From NCBI GenBank assembly GCA_039654915.1, contig CM077596.1, positions 52,326,501-52,390,500 on the forward strand: DNA of 64,000 nt, read 5' to 3'. The notes below the pieces were generated by a model. That model worked only from the letters and a program-made list of their open reading frames with translations, was not told the origin of the DNA and made no database searches. A program made the translations under genes and the position numbers. The stretch is from Aquilaria yunnanensis. Taxonomy: Eukaryota > Streptophyta > Magnoliopsida > Malvales > Thymelaeaceae. Positions 35,064-43,620 of the stretch are shown here, piece by piece (the stretch's first letter is position 1; every line of letters starts with the position of its first letter).

Positions 35064-35225
35064 ATCCCCGACTTATGAAGGCATTAAAGCCATTACTGGA
35101 CATAAACTAGTGGAAGATGAAAGCCACAGACATTATTGCTGTGCATATAAGCTGTCATTTGTCTTTTCTATTGATAATAATGTACTTGCCTCTGTAAGCG
35201 TAATAAACACGTTATCCTTTCACCG

Positions 35226-35232
35226 TATAAAT
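35226..35232 (+). promoter_or_regulatory. TATA-like box before copy 3
   Basis: CGTATAAATGTGTGTTCTTC lies 114 bp before the copy-3 ATG, matching the boxes before copies 2 and 4. Confidence 0.5.
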
Positions 35233-35339
35233 GTGTGTTCTTCTTTCTGGATACGGTACCCCGTGACTCTCACAGTCAGTTATTTCCGTTTCTTACAATA
35301 ACTAATTTCTTCCTTTCTTCTCAAATTCCTCTTTCATCA

Positions 35340-35888
35340 ATGGAATCTTTTCTTTCCACCCTGAGAAAGCATTTTCCTTCCCTCCCAAAAAATGTTCTTA
35401 AAAGGATTTATCAAGCTAGATGCGAACGATTCAGAGTATTTATGCACAAAGGTATTCCTGATAATGTGCGGTGGTTAATTGAAGCTAAGGTTCGGTCGGC
35501 TGGTGAAGTCCCAGATGCGTTCTTTCCCCGTATGCCCGGCTTTGGTAAAAGCGCTTATGCCAAAAAGCGAAGAGCAAAGAGGCTAGGTGTCTGTCATAAA
35601 TGTGGACGATGGAATTGCGATACTAAATGTCGTTTTTTAGGGATGATCTCCAGAAATCATGAAGATAAAAGAAAATTCATCAAGAATGGCCTGCGTAAGG
35701 AATCTTTGGATGATATCCTATTAACTTTTGAAACACATTCTTGTGAAACAGTGCAATGGGAAATTATGGATTTATGGTGGACTTTCCGTAAAGAACAGGA
35801 TCGTTACAGTCTTGGAAATCTAACTTTTAATGACCCTGTTTGCCAGTTTGCGAGAAAACTGGATGGGAAGCAAATCCCCGACTTATAG
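35340..35888 (+). CDS. cysteine-rich nucleic-acid-binding-like protein, copy 3
   Basis: 182 residues from the ATG at 35,340; the frame is open 35 codons further upstream, but the paralogues all begin at this M-x-(S/P)-x-(F/L)-S site. The basic run is YAKKRRAKRLGVC and the cluster CHKCGRWNCDTKC, with all four cysteines present. It is closest to copy 4 in the first 85 residues (both read IPDNVRWLIEAKVRSAGEVP and DAFFPRMPGFGKSAYAKKRR), pointing to a recent duplication or gene conversion between them. Confidence 0.75.
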   Translation: MESFLSTLRKHFPSLPKNVLKRIYQARCERFRVFMHKGIPDNVRWLIEAKVRSAGEVPDAFFPRMPGFGKSAYAKKRRAKRLGVCHKCGRWNCDTKCRFLGMISRNHEDKRKFIKNGLRKESLDDILLTFETHSCETVQWEIMDLWWTFRKEQDRYSLGNLTFNDPVCQFARKLDGKQIPDL

Positions 35889-36037
35889 AAGGCATTGAAG
35901 CCGTTACTAGACATAAACTAGTGGAAGATGAGAGCCACAGTCATGATTGCTGTACATATAAGCTGTCATTTTTCTTTTCTTTTGGCAATAATGTACTTAC
36001 TTCCGTAAGTGTAATAAACGCATTATCCTTTCATCAC

Positions 36038-36044
36038 TATAAAT
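36038..36044 (+). promoter_or_regulatory. TATA-like box before copy 4
   Basis: ATCACTATAAATACGTGTTC lies 115 bp before the copy-4 ATG. Upstream at 36,002 is TCCGTAAGTGTAATAAACG, which also occurs before copies 2 and 3 in related form. Confidence 0.5.
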
Positions 36045-36152
36045 ACGTGTTCTTCCTTCTGGATACGGTACTCCATAACTCCCAAAGTCAGTTATTTCCG
36101 TTTCCTACAATCACTAATTTCTTTCTTTTTCTCTTAAATGCCTCATTCATCA

Positions 36153-36701
36153 ATGGAGCCTTCTCTTTCCGCTCTACGAAAATATTTCCCTTCTTTCCCA
36201 ATAAATGTTCTTAAAAAGGTTTATCAAGCTAGATGTGAACGATTCCGACTATTTATGCACAAAGGCATTCCTGATAATGTGCGATGGCTAATCGAAGCTA
36301 AAGTTCGTTCGGCTGGTGAAGTTCCAGATGCGTTCTTTCCTCGTATGCCCGGCTTTGGTAAAAGCGCTTATGCCAAAAAGAGAAGAGCAAAGAGGCTAGG
36401 CGTTTGTCATAATTGTGGATGGTGGATTTGCGGCAATAAATGTCGTTCTCCAGGAGTGATCACCAGAAATTGTAATGATAGAATAAAATTCATCAAGAAT
36501 GGCTTGCGTAAGGAATCTCTGGAAGATATTCGAGAGGTTCTTGAAGCGCATTCTTGCGGAATAGTGCAATTTGAGGTTGTTGGATTATGGATAATTTTCC
36601 AAAAAGAACGAGATCGTTATAGTCTTGGGAATCTGACTTTAAACGACCCAGTTTGCCAGTTTGTGAGAAAACTGGATGGGATGCAAATCACCGATTCATA
36701 G
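36153..36701 (+). CDS. cysteine-rich nucleic-acid-binding-like protein, copy 4
   Basis: 182 residues from the ATG at 36,153 (another in-frame ATG lies five codons upstream, without a counterpart in the paralogues). The four cysteines are kept (CHNCGWWICGNKC), though two basic or polar residues around them differ from the other copies and the ISxN motif reads ITRN. FIKNGLRKESLED is retained. ORF starts are spaced 838, 810 and 813 bp, so the whole ORF-plus-spacer unit was multiplied. Confidence 0.75.
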   Translation: MEPSLSALRKYFPSFPINVLKKVYQARCERFRLFMHKGIPDNVRWLIEAKVRSAGEVPDAFFPRMPGFGKSAYAKKRRAKRLGVCHNCGWWICGNKCRSPGVITRNCNDRIKFIKNGLRKESLEDIREVLEAHSCGIVQFEVVGLWIIFQKERDRYSLGNLTLNDPVCQFVRKLDGMQITDS

Positions 36702-36744
36702 AAAGCATTGAAGCCATTACTGGACGCAAAGCCAGTGGAAGACG

Positions 36745-37200
36745 AGGATCAAAGTCACGATTACTGTACGTGCTAGCTGTCGCTTTTGAAATTTTCCTCC
36801 CCTTTTGGTAATAATGTATCCACTCCTGACGTGAACCAAAGTCACGATTACTGTACGTGCTAGCTGTCGCTTTTGAAATTTTCCTCCCCTTTCGGCGATA
36901 ATGTATCAACTCCTGACATGAGCCATAGTCACGATACTGTACATGCTAGCTGTCGCTTTCAAAATTTTCCTTCTCCTTTGGCAATAATGTACCCACTCCT
37001 GACACGGACTACTGTATATAGCTGCCACTTTTGAAATTTTCCTTCTCTTCCAACAATCACGTACCTACTCCTGACGTAAGCTACAGTAGTGACTACTGTA
37101 CATGCTAGCAGCTATTTTGAAAATTTTCCTCCTCTTTTAACGATAGTGTACCCATACCTGACCAGAGTCATACTCGTGACTACTGTGAATAGCTGGCAAT
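36745..37200. repeat. ~86-bp tandem array with TGACG-like motifs upstream of the LOG-like gene
   Basis: About five to six imperfect units of AGTCACGATTACTGTACRTGCTAGCTG, a TTTTGAAATTTTCCTYC block, GGYRATAATGTA and CCTGACRTGA. The last block reads TGACGTGA (36,827), TGACATGA (36,914), TGACACGG (37,000), TGACGTAAG (37,072) and TGACCAGA (37,159). TGACG is the core of plant bZIP (as-1-type) sites. One copy of a related unit is present in each spacer between the cysteine-rich ORFs (for example 35,937-36,005). The array sits immediately upstream of the LOG-like gene's TATA box and may act as an enhancer. Confidence 0.75.
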
Positions 37201-37248
37201 AATGTATCTATTCTTGAAAATAAAATTATTGCCTTATCTCTTCATCTC

Positions 37249-37255
37249 TATAAAT
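37249..37255 (+). promoter_or_regulatory. TATA-like box before the LOG-like gene
   Basis: CTCTATAAATATATCC lies 40 bp before the LOG-like start codon and directly downstream of the 86-bp array. This would give a very short 5' leader. Confidence 0.5.
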
Positions 37256-37288
37256 ATATCCTCTTTTCTCACAAGGATAAGGATAGGA

Positions 37289-37918
37289 ATGGAGAAAACC
37301 CCAACTCGTAAATCCCGAAGTATTTGTGTATTTTCTGGGGCTTTTCCTGGAAAAGATGAAGAGTATTTAAAGGCAGCCAACCATTTGGGTAGAGTATTAG
37401 CTGAGCGAAAAATACATTTAGTTTATGGAGGAGGTAGTGTCGGATTAATGGGAGGTGTTGCATCAGCAGCATCTTTAGGAGGAAGTCAAGTTTTGGGCAT
37501 CATCCCTGGACCTTTGAAATTTGTTTCTGGGGGCACGATTGGAGAAGAATTAGTGGTTAAAAATTTGTAAGAGCGTGTGTTACAAATGCTTTTAAATGCT
37601 GATGCTTTTATCGCTCTACCAGGTGGTTTTGGCACATTGGGAGAAGTCTTTCAAATTGCTTCCATGGCCCAACTTAATTTGCATAAGAAACCCATTGGGC
37701 TTTTAAATGTTAACAATTTCTTTACAGGTCTGATAGCTTTTATGGATTATGCTATGCAGAAGAATTTCATATCAAGAGTGGCACGGCGAATCATAATATC
37801 CGCAACAACTGCTGAAGAATTGCTAGATAAAATACAAGCTTTTGTTCCTGAACCAGATCCAGCAATGATTCAGATAGACTGGACACGACAGTCTTTCCCG
37901 ACCAGTTCACTCCCATAA
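37289..37918 (+). pseudogene. LOG-like cytokinin riboside monophosphate phosphoribohydrolase, intronless, one stop
   Basis: LOG enzymes release active cytokinin bases from nucleotide precursors in the cytosol. The 209-codon frame matches the family from end to end: [15 protein letters not shown], then [23 protein letters not shown], then ADAFIALPGGFGTLGEVFQ with the PGG-x-GT-xx-E active-site motif, and HKKPIGLLNVNNFF. One in-frame TAA at 37,568-37,570 breaks it at codon 94, in a position where the family has polar residues. Plant LOG genes normally have several introns; there are none here, which suggests a captured cDNA copy. It lies inside the Ogre element in sense orientation. It was probably functional when captured; this copy is not unless the stop is read through. 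Confidence 0.88.
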
Positions 37919-38394
37919 TGGTCCTCTACTCACCCTGTTGAAGTATTGTGGAAGAAGAAGTGATCCGATCCGTTTTGCTTGTCCTTTAGTTTTATTATCA
38001 GCATTTTCTTTCGTGTTTTAGTTTTTCTTTCAGGGAATTTCTTTTTTTTTTTATCTTATAAGATAGTTTCGTCCATGCTGATATTAAAACCATAGGACAA
38101 TGCCTTTAGGTTGGAATGGCTGAGTAAAGAGTAATTTTTATTGCTCTTGAGACGCATCCTATTAGGTCTACTAGGCATAACATTTTGGGATAGTTAAGCT
38201 TCAACCTTATTTGGATGACATATCTCTCAAGCGAATCTATATTTACTAAAGAAAATATTAGATGAACCTTGGATATTGATTCCAAACATCCGTTCCCTTT
38301 ACATAATTTGTTAGCGATATTGTCATCATCAAGATTCACTCATTTTATCGAAGTCTAAAGTTTCACACTTGCCTATTATGCAAATTCACACTTT
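37919..38394. other. spacer between LOG-like gene and satellite
   Basis: No gene is visible. A T-run followed by ATCTTATAAGAT (38,055-38,066) could form a small hairpin downstream of the LOG-like gene. Confidence 0.45.
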
Positions 38395-40560
38395 CGAAGA
38401 AAATTATTCCAATTCTAATTGCTTTCATATAAATTTCGCTCGAGGTTCAAGGAAAGTTCCTTAACCTCATTCAATCAAATTTTCAAATGATAGGAAAGTT
38501 CCTATCATCGAGGTTAAAAGAATTTTCCTTAACCTCAAAATCATCAATTTACCTTCAAACGATAGGAGAGTTTCTATCGTCGAGGTTCTAAGGTAGGACC
38601 CTTAACCTCAAAACAATCAATTTTACTTCAAACGATAGGAGAGTTCCTATCGTCGAGGTTCTAAGGTAGGACCCTTAACCTCAAAATCATCAATTTTCCT
38701 TCAAACGATAGGAGAGTTTCTATCGTCAAGGTTCTAAGGTAGGACCCTTAACCTCAAAATCATCAATTTTACTTCAAACGATAGGAGAGTTCCTATCGTC
38801 GAGGTTCTAAGGTAGGACCCTTAACCTCAAAACAATCAATTTTACTTCAAACGATAGGAGAGTTCCTATCATCGAGGTTCTAAGGTAGGACCCTTAACCT
38901 CATTCAAACGATAGGAGAGTTCCTATCGTCGAGGTTCTAAGGTAGGACCCTTAACCTCATTCAAACAATTTTCCTTCAAACGATAGGAGAGTTCCTGTCG
39001 TCGAGGTTCTAAGGTAGGACCCTTAACCTCAAAATCATCAATTTTCTTTCAAACGATAGGAGAGTTTCCATCGTCGAGGTTCTAAGGTAGGACCCTTAAC
39101 CTCAAAACAATCAATTTTACTTCAAACGATAGGAGAGTTCCTATCGTCGAGGTTCTAAGGTAGGACCCTTAACCTCAAAATCATCAATTTTCCTTCAAAC
39201 GATAGGAGAGTTCCTATCGTCGAGGTTCTAAGGTAGGACCCTTAACCTCAAAACAATCAATTTTACTTCAAACGATAGGAGAGTTCCTATCGTCGAGGTT
39301 CTAAGGTAGGACCCTTAACCTCAAAATCATCAATTTTCCTTCAAACGATAGGAGAGTTCCTGTCGTCGAGGTTCTAAGGTAGGACCCTTAACCTCAAAAC
39401 AATCAATTTTACTTCAAAGGATAGGAGAGTTCCTATCATCGAGGTTCTAAGGTAGGACCCTTAACCTCATTCAATCAATTTTACTTCAAACGATAGGAGA
39501 GTTCCTATCGTCGAGGTTCTAAGGTAGGACCCTTAACATCATTCAAACAATTTTCCTTCAAACGATAGGAGAGTTCCTGTCGTCGAGGTTCTAAGGTAGG
39601 ACCCTTAACCTCAAAATCATCAATTTTCCTTCAAACGATAGGAGAGTTCCTATCGTCGAGGTTCTAAGGTAGGACCCTTAACCTCATTCAAACAATTTTC
39701 CTTCAAACGATAGGAAAGTTCCTATCGTCGAGGTTCTAAGGTAGGACCCTTAACCTCAAAATCATCAATTTTCCTTCAAACGATAGGAGAGTTCCTGTCG
39801 TCGAGGTTCTAAGGTAGGACCCTTAACCTCAAAACAATCAATTTTACTTCAAACGATAGGAGAGTTCCTATCGTCGAGGTTCTAAGGTAGGACCCTTAAC
39901 CTCATTCAATCAATTTTACTTCAAACGATAGGAGAGTTCCCATCGTCGAGGTTCTAAGGTAGGACCCTTAACCTCATTCAAACAATTTTCCTTCAAACGA
40001 TAGGAGAGTTCCTGTCGTCGAGGTTCTAAGATAGGACCCTTAACCTCAAAATCATCAATTTTCCTTCAAACGATAGGAGAGTTCCTATCGTCGAGGTTCT
40101 AAGGTAGGACCCTTAACCGCATTCAAACAATTTTCCTTGAAACGATAGGAGAGTTCCTGTCGTCGAGGTTCTAAGGTAGGACCCTTAACCTCAAAATCAT
40201 CAATTTTCCTTCAAACGATAGGAGAGTTCCTATCGTCGAGGTTCTAAGGTAGGACCCTTAACCTCAAAACAATCAATTTTACTTCAAACGATAGGAGAGT
40301 TCCTATCGTCGAGGTTCTAAGGTAGGACCCTTAACCTCAAAATCATCAATTTTCCTTCAAATGATAGGAGAGTTCCTATCGTCGAGGTTCTAAGGTAGGA
40401 CCCTTAATCTCAAAACAATCAATTTTACTTCAAACGATAGGAGAGTTCCTATTGTCGAGGTTCTAAGGTAGGACCCTTAACCTCAAAATTATCAAATTTT
40501 CCCTTCAATGATAGGAGAGTTCTTATCGCAGAGGCTCTAAAAAAATTTTCCTTAACCACA
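38395..40560. repeat. ~72-bp satellite array, about 29 copies, two hairpins per unit
   Basis: The unit reads AACGATAGGAGAGTTCCTATCG, TCGAGGTTCTAAGGTAGGA, CCCTTAACCTC, then a short AT-rich linker of two or three alternating forms (AAAATCATCAATTTTCC, AAAACAATCAATTTTAC, ATTCAAACAATTTTCC). CGATAGGA-GAGT-TCCTATCG is an 8-bp stem with a 4-nt loop. GAGGTT-ct-AAGG and CCTT-AACCTC form a second bulged stem. Edge units at both ends are the most diverged. Pea Ogre elements are known to carry variable tandem repeats in this position, just before the 3' LTR. Confidence 0.93.
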
Positions 40561-40649
40561 TAGTTTAGGCGGCGAGAAAGTTCTCAATGGCTAGCTAAGA
40601 TGGACGAAATTTGGTAACTACTTTGCATACATCATGTCCCATGAAGCAT

Positions 40650-40664
40650 GCAAAGGGGGGCAGC
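40650..40664 (+). other. polypurine tract of the Ogre element
   Basis: GCAAAGGGGGGCAGC stands directly before the 3' LTR start. This is the expected site for plus-strand priming. Confidence 0.85.
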
Positions 40665-40766
40665 TGTTGACACCCAATTTCGTCCGGCCTTTTTTTAAAA
40701 AAAAAAAAATTTTTTAAAAAAACTAATTAAAAAAATTATTATTATTATTATTATTATTGCTAAAAA
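40665..40766 (+). repeat. truncated Ogre 3' LTR (first ~102 bp)
   Basis: It matches the first ~100 bp of the 5' LTR and stops at GCTAAAAA, where copia sequence begins. The remaining ~3.65 kb of the LTR are absent, also beyond the copia element. Confidence 0.9.
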
Positions 40767-40965
40767 CCATCTGTACTAATCATTTTGCTCCTGAAATTAT
40801 CACCCGTTGCGCGGTCCCAATAACTGGTATCAGAGCAAGACCCGGTGTTTATATCTACTTATTGTATGCTCTGTGGTTGCCGCTGAAAAGTGGATTCTCC
40901 ACATCAGAAAATAAGTTAGATTATTATTCACCATTTTTGGTTGATACTGGGTATTTATTAGCATC

Positions 40966-42334
40966 ATGGAGGCCAAGACCAGCAAGATGATTAGTCTGAA
41001 TGGCTCGAATTACCACATATGGAGAAGCAAGATGAAGGATCTGTCATATGTGACGAAGATGCACTTGCTCGTATTTGGTACAACCAAACCGGAAGACAGA
41101 TTGGAAGAAGAATGGGCATTTGAGCATGAGCAAGTATGTGGTTTCATCCGACAATTTGTCGAAGATAATGTCTACAACCACATACATGGAGCAGCCAGAG
41201 GGTTTCAAAGTAAAAGGAAAAGAGGACTATGTTTGCAAGCTAAAGAAAAGCTTGTATGGTTTGAAGCAGGCACCTAGGCAGTGGTACAAGAAGTTTGAGT
41301 CGGTTATGGGGAAGCAAGGCTACAAGAAGACTACTTCTTATCACTGTGTGTTTGTGCAGAAATTCTCTGATGATGATTTCATTGTTCTATTGCTCTATGT
41401 GGATGATATGTTGATTGTTGGTCAGAATATTTCCAGGATCAACAGCTTGAAAAAGCAGTTGAGTAAGTCTTTTGCTATGAAAGACTTAGGGCCAGCAAAA
41501 CAAATTCTTGGCATGAAGATAACAAGAGATAGGAGCACCAAGAAATTGTGGTTATCACAAGAGAAGTACATTGACAAGGTACTTTAGAGATTTAATATGG
41601 ACAAGGCTAAAGCGGTTAGTTGTCCTTTTGCTAATCACTTTAAATTAAGTTCTAAGCAATGCCCTTCTACTGATAAAGAGAATGAAGAAATGGAAACAGT
41701 TCCATATACCTCAGCAGTTGGAAGTTTGATGTATGCTATGGTATGTACACGGCCAGATATTAATTACTCAGTTGGAGTAGTGAGTAAGTTCCTTTCAAAT
41801 CCTGGTAAGGAACATTAGGCTGCAGTGAAATGGATTTTCAGGTATCTTCGTGGTACTTCCAAAACGTGCTTATGTTTTGGAAATGCAAAGCTTGTGTTAG
41901 TTGGCTACACAGATGTAGATATGGCTGGCGATGTTGACTCGAGAAAATCTACATCAGGTTACCTAATTACATTTGCAGGGGGAGCTGTGTCATGGCAATC
42001 AAGATTACAAAAATGTGTTGCTTTTTCAACAACTGAAGCTGAGTTTATTGCAGCAACGGAAGCATGTAAGGAGTTGCTGTGGATGAAAAAGTTCTTAAAA
42101 GAACTTGGTTTTCACCAGGAGAAATATGAACTATTCTATAATAGTCAGAGCACAATTCACCTTGGTAAGAGCTCCTCCTTTCATTCAAGATCCAAGTATA
42201 TTGACGTAAGATATCACTGGATAAGAAATGCATTAGAGATGAAGCTACTACAGCTTGAGAAGATCCATACTGACAAAAATGGATCTGATATGCTGACCAA
42301 GATTCTACCAAGAGAAAAGTTTGAATATTGTTGA
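40966..42334 (+). pseudogene. copia gag-RT-RNase H remnant
   Basis: It begins [20 protein letters not shown] (copia gag N-terminus). Near 41,180 the text jumps to the RT part: [20 protein letters not shown] in the +1 frame, then LKQAPRQW and YVDDMLIVG with the catalytic Asp pair. About 3 kb of gag, protease and integrase is deleted at this point. Stops at 41,586-41,588 and 41,816-41,818 break the frame, which otherwise continues through VGSLMYAMVCTRPDI and the RNase H block DVDMAGDVDSRKSTSGY to 42,334. It cannot encode a complete element. Confidence 0.9.
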
Positions 42335-42383
42335 CTCACGGTAGGAATGACAGAATTCTCACATAAAGCGGAAGGGGGGAGAT

Positions 42384-42877
42384 TGTTAATAATTTAAAAA
42401 AAAAAAAAGAAAAAAAATTCCCGCTTCCATGTGAACAGTAGCCGCCGTATGAACAGTAGCCGTCGAATGAATAGTAGCCGCCATATGAATAGTGACCTAG
42501 TGGAACTCCTATAAATAGCCTTAAGTTCTTCAGTTCATTTTGTCAAACTGAGAGCCAAAGCAAAACATACTTGCTTTGAAAAAGATATTATGATAAAGAG
42601 ATTTATTTTTGGAAAGTGACAAAATAGTGAGAATTTTATTTGGAGTGTTTGGGAAACACTTGAGTGTCATTATTTTGGGTTTATCTCAAACCTTTAGAAT
42701 TTTTGTCTAGAGAAGATTCTCTCTTTGTAAGCCTACTATTTTTTATAGTGGAAGAAAATCTCGGAGTTTATTCCGTGGACGTAGCCCTAAAATTAAGGGT
42801 GAATCACATAAATTTCTGGTGCCATCTGTACTAATCATCTTACTCCCGAAATTATCACCCGTTGCGTGGTCCCAACA
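42384..42877 (+). repeat. copia 3' LTR with GAACAGTAGCC repeats
   Basis: 494 bp, TGTTAATAAT to GTCCCAACA, with TG and CA ends. Four ~18-bp repeats of RTGAAYAGTAGCCGYC type (42,432-42,500) precede a TATA box (CCTATAAATAG, 42,510). Short repeats upstream of the TATA box are typical of Tnt1/Tork LTRs, where they act as regulatory elements. Confidence 0.88.
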
Positions 42878-43335
42878 TTTTGGTCCTCTTAACACTCCGG
42901 CCATTTCCTCTTCCTGCACCTTGTTTCATATGAAGACACGTAATTGGGGGAAGTAGAGATATTAAGTCTATTTTCTAGCAGAGTACCCTGCTTTGGGGAT
43001 TAGTAACATTTGGGGGGCTTAAAGGTACTGTCTTCTATTCCTTCGAGGGCCTTCTCTTCCTAAGAGCTCGGATAGGGATCAAGACCTTTCTATTTTTTTG
43101 AGTAAGCACAAAGAGCTTATTTCTTTTCCTTTCAGGACCCATCTCTTTGAAAATTTTTGTTGGAGTGCTTACGCTCTTACTTTATGTATTGAGTAATTCA
43201 GATGTATAGATACAAGTGGATAAAAGGTGTGTTTGGAATAAAATAAAAAATACAAATTCAAATGGTACGATGTTATCTAATCTTTTTGTTTGAATATTGC
43301 TGTTGGTTGGACATATTTAGTGGTTTAGATGCCAT
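42878..43335. other. no gene seen
   Basis: The right flank of the copia element. No Ogre LTR sequence resumes here, and no coding or repeat signal is supported. Confidence 0.5.
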
Positions 43336-43620
43336 GTGCTCATTACACCCCCTCAAGTGAAGTGCAGAAAAAAGGACAACTATGAGCTTGTTGGTAGGAG
43401 ACTGAAAACGATAATGAATGAGTGGTTCAATAAACAAATCCTCATGCAGTTGTGTAGAAGAATTGGTGTAGTGAGTGGTACATTACCAGCAGCCACTTTT
43501 TTCTCGAACAAAGTGATAGTTGTCTTCAATGTGCTTAGTACGACCATGAAAAACTAGATTAATGCTCATGTACAATGCACTTACATTGTCACAAAATGGA
43601 GTACGAGAAGTAGAAAGACA
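43336..43620 (-). pseudogene. antisense copia RNase H fragment
   Basis: On the minus strand, about 43,610-43,440, the reading [20 protein letters not shown] continues [18 protein letters not shown]. This is the C-terminal RNase H block of copia polyproteins (D-N-x-SA, FH-x-RTKHIE, YHF-x-RE-x-V). It is a short remnant, unrelated in orientation to the element at 40.8-42.9 kb. Confidence 0.75.

Larger units (their letters stand above)
19161..40766 (+). mobile_element. giant Ogre/Tat-type Ty3-gypsy LTR retrotransposon with extra cargo
   Basis: The element begins TGTTGACACCCAATTTCGTC at 19,161, and the same sequence starts again at 40,665 after a polypurine tract. In order it has a 3.75-kb LTR, a TGGCGACTCC primer site, ORF1, gag, protease with G-patch, a putative intron, RT, two RNase H regions, integrase, an 8.3-kb 3' region and the 3' LTR stub. 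ORF1 upstream of gag, the intron between protease and RT, a second RNase H and a very large size are hallmarks of the Ogre/Tat lineage. The 3' region carries four cysteine-rich ORFs, a LOG-like gene and a satellite array, which are not standard Ogre parts. Coding damage: one stop in pol, one gag/pro frame change and a truncated 3' LTR. Confidence 0.93.
40767..42877 (+). mobile_element. internally deleted Ty1-copia element (Tork/Tnt1-like)
   Basis: It consists of the last ~56 bp of a 5' LTR (40,767-40,822), an initiator-Met-tRNA primer site TGGTATCAGAGC (40,825-40,836), a gag start, an RT and RNase H region, a purine tract GGAAGGGGGGAGA and a complete 3' LTR. The 5' LTR end matches the end of the 3' LTR (ATCTGTACTAATCAT and CCCGTTGCGYGGTCCC). 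Protease, integrase and most of gag are missing. Confidence 0.9.

Noticed and set aside
38395..40560. Regularly spaced palindromic repeats resembling a CRISPR array
   Set aside because: The linkers are not unique spacers but two or three recurring forms, there are no cas genes, and the array sits in a plant retrotransposon. It is a satellite.
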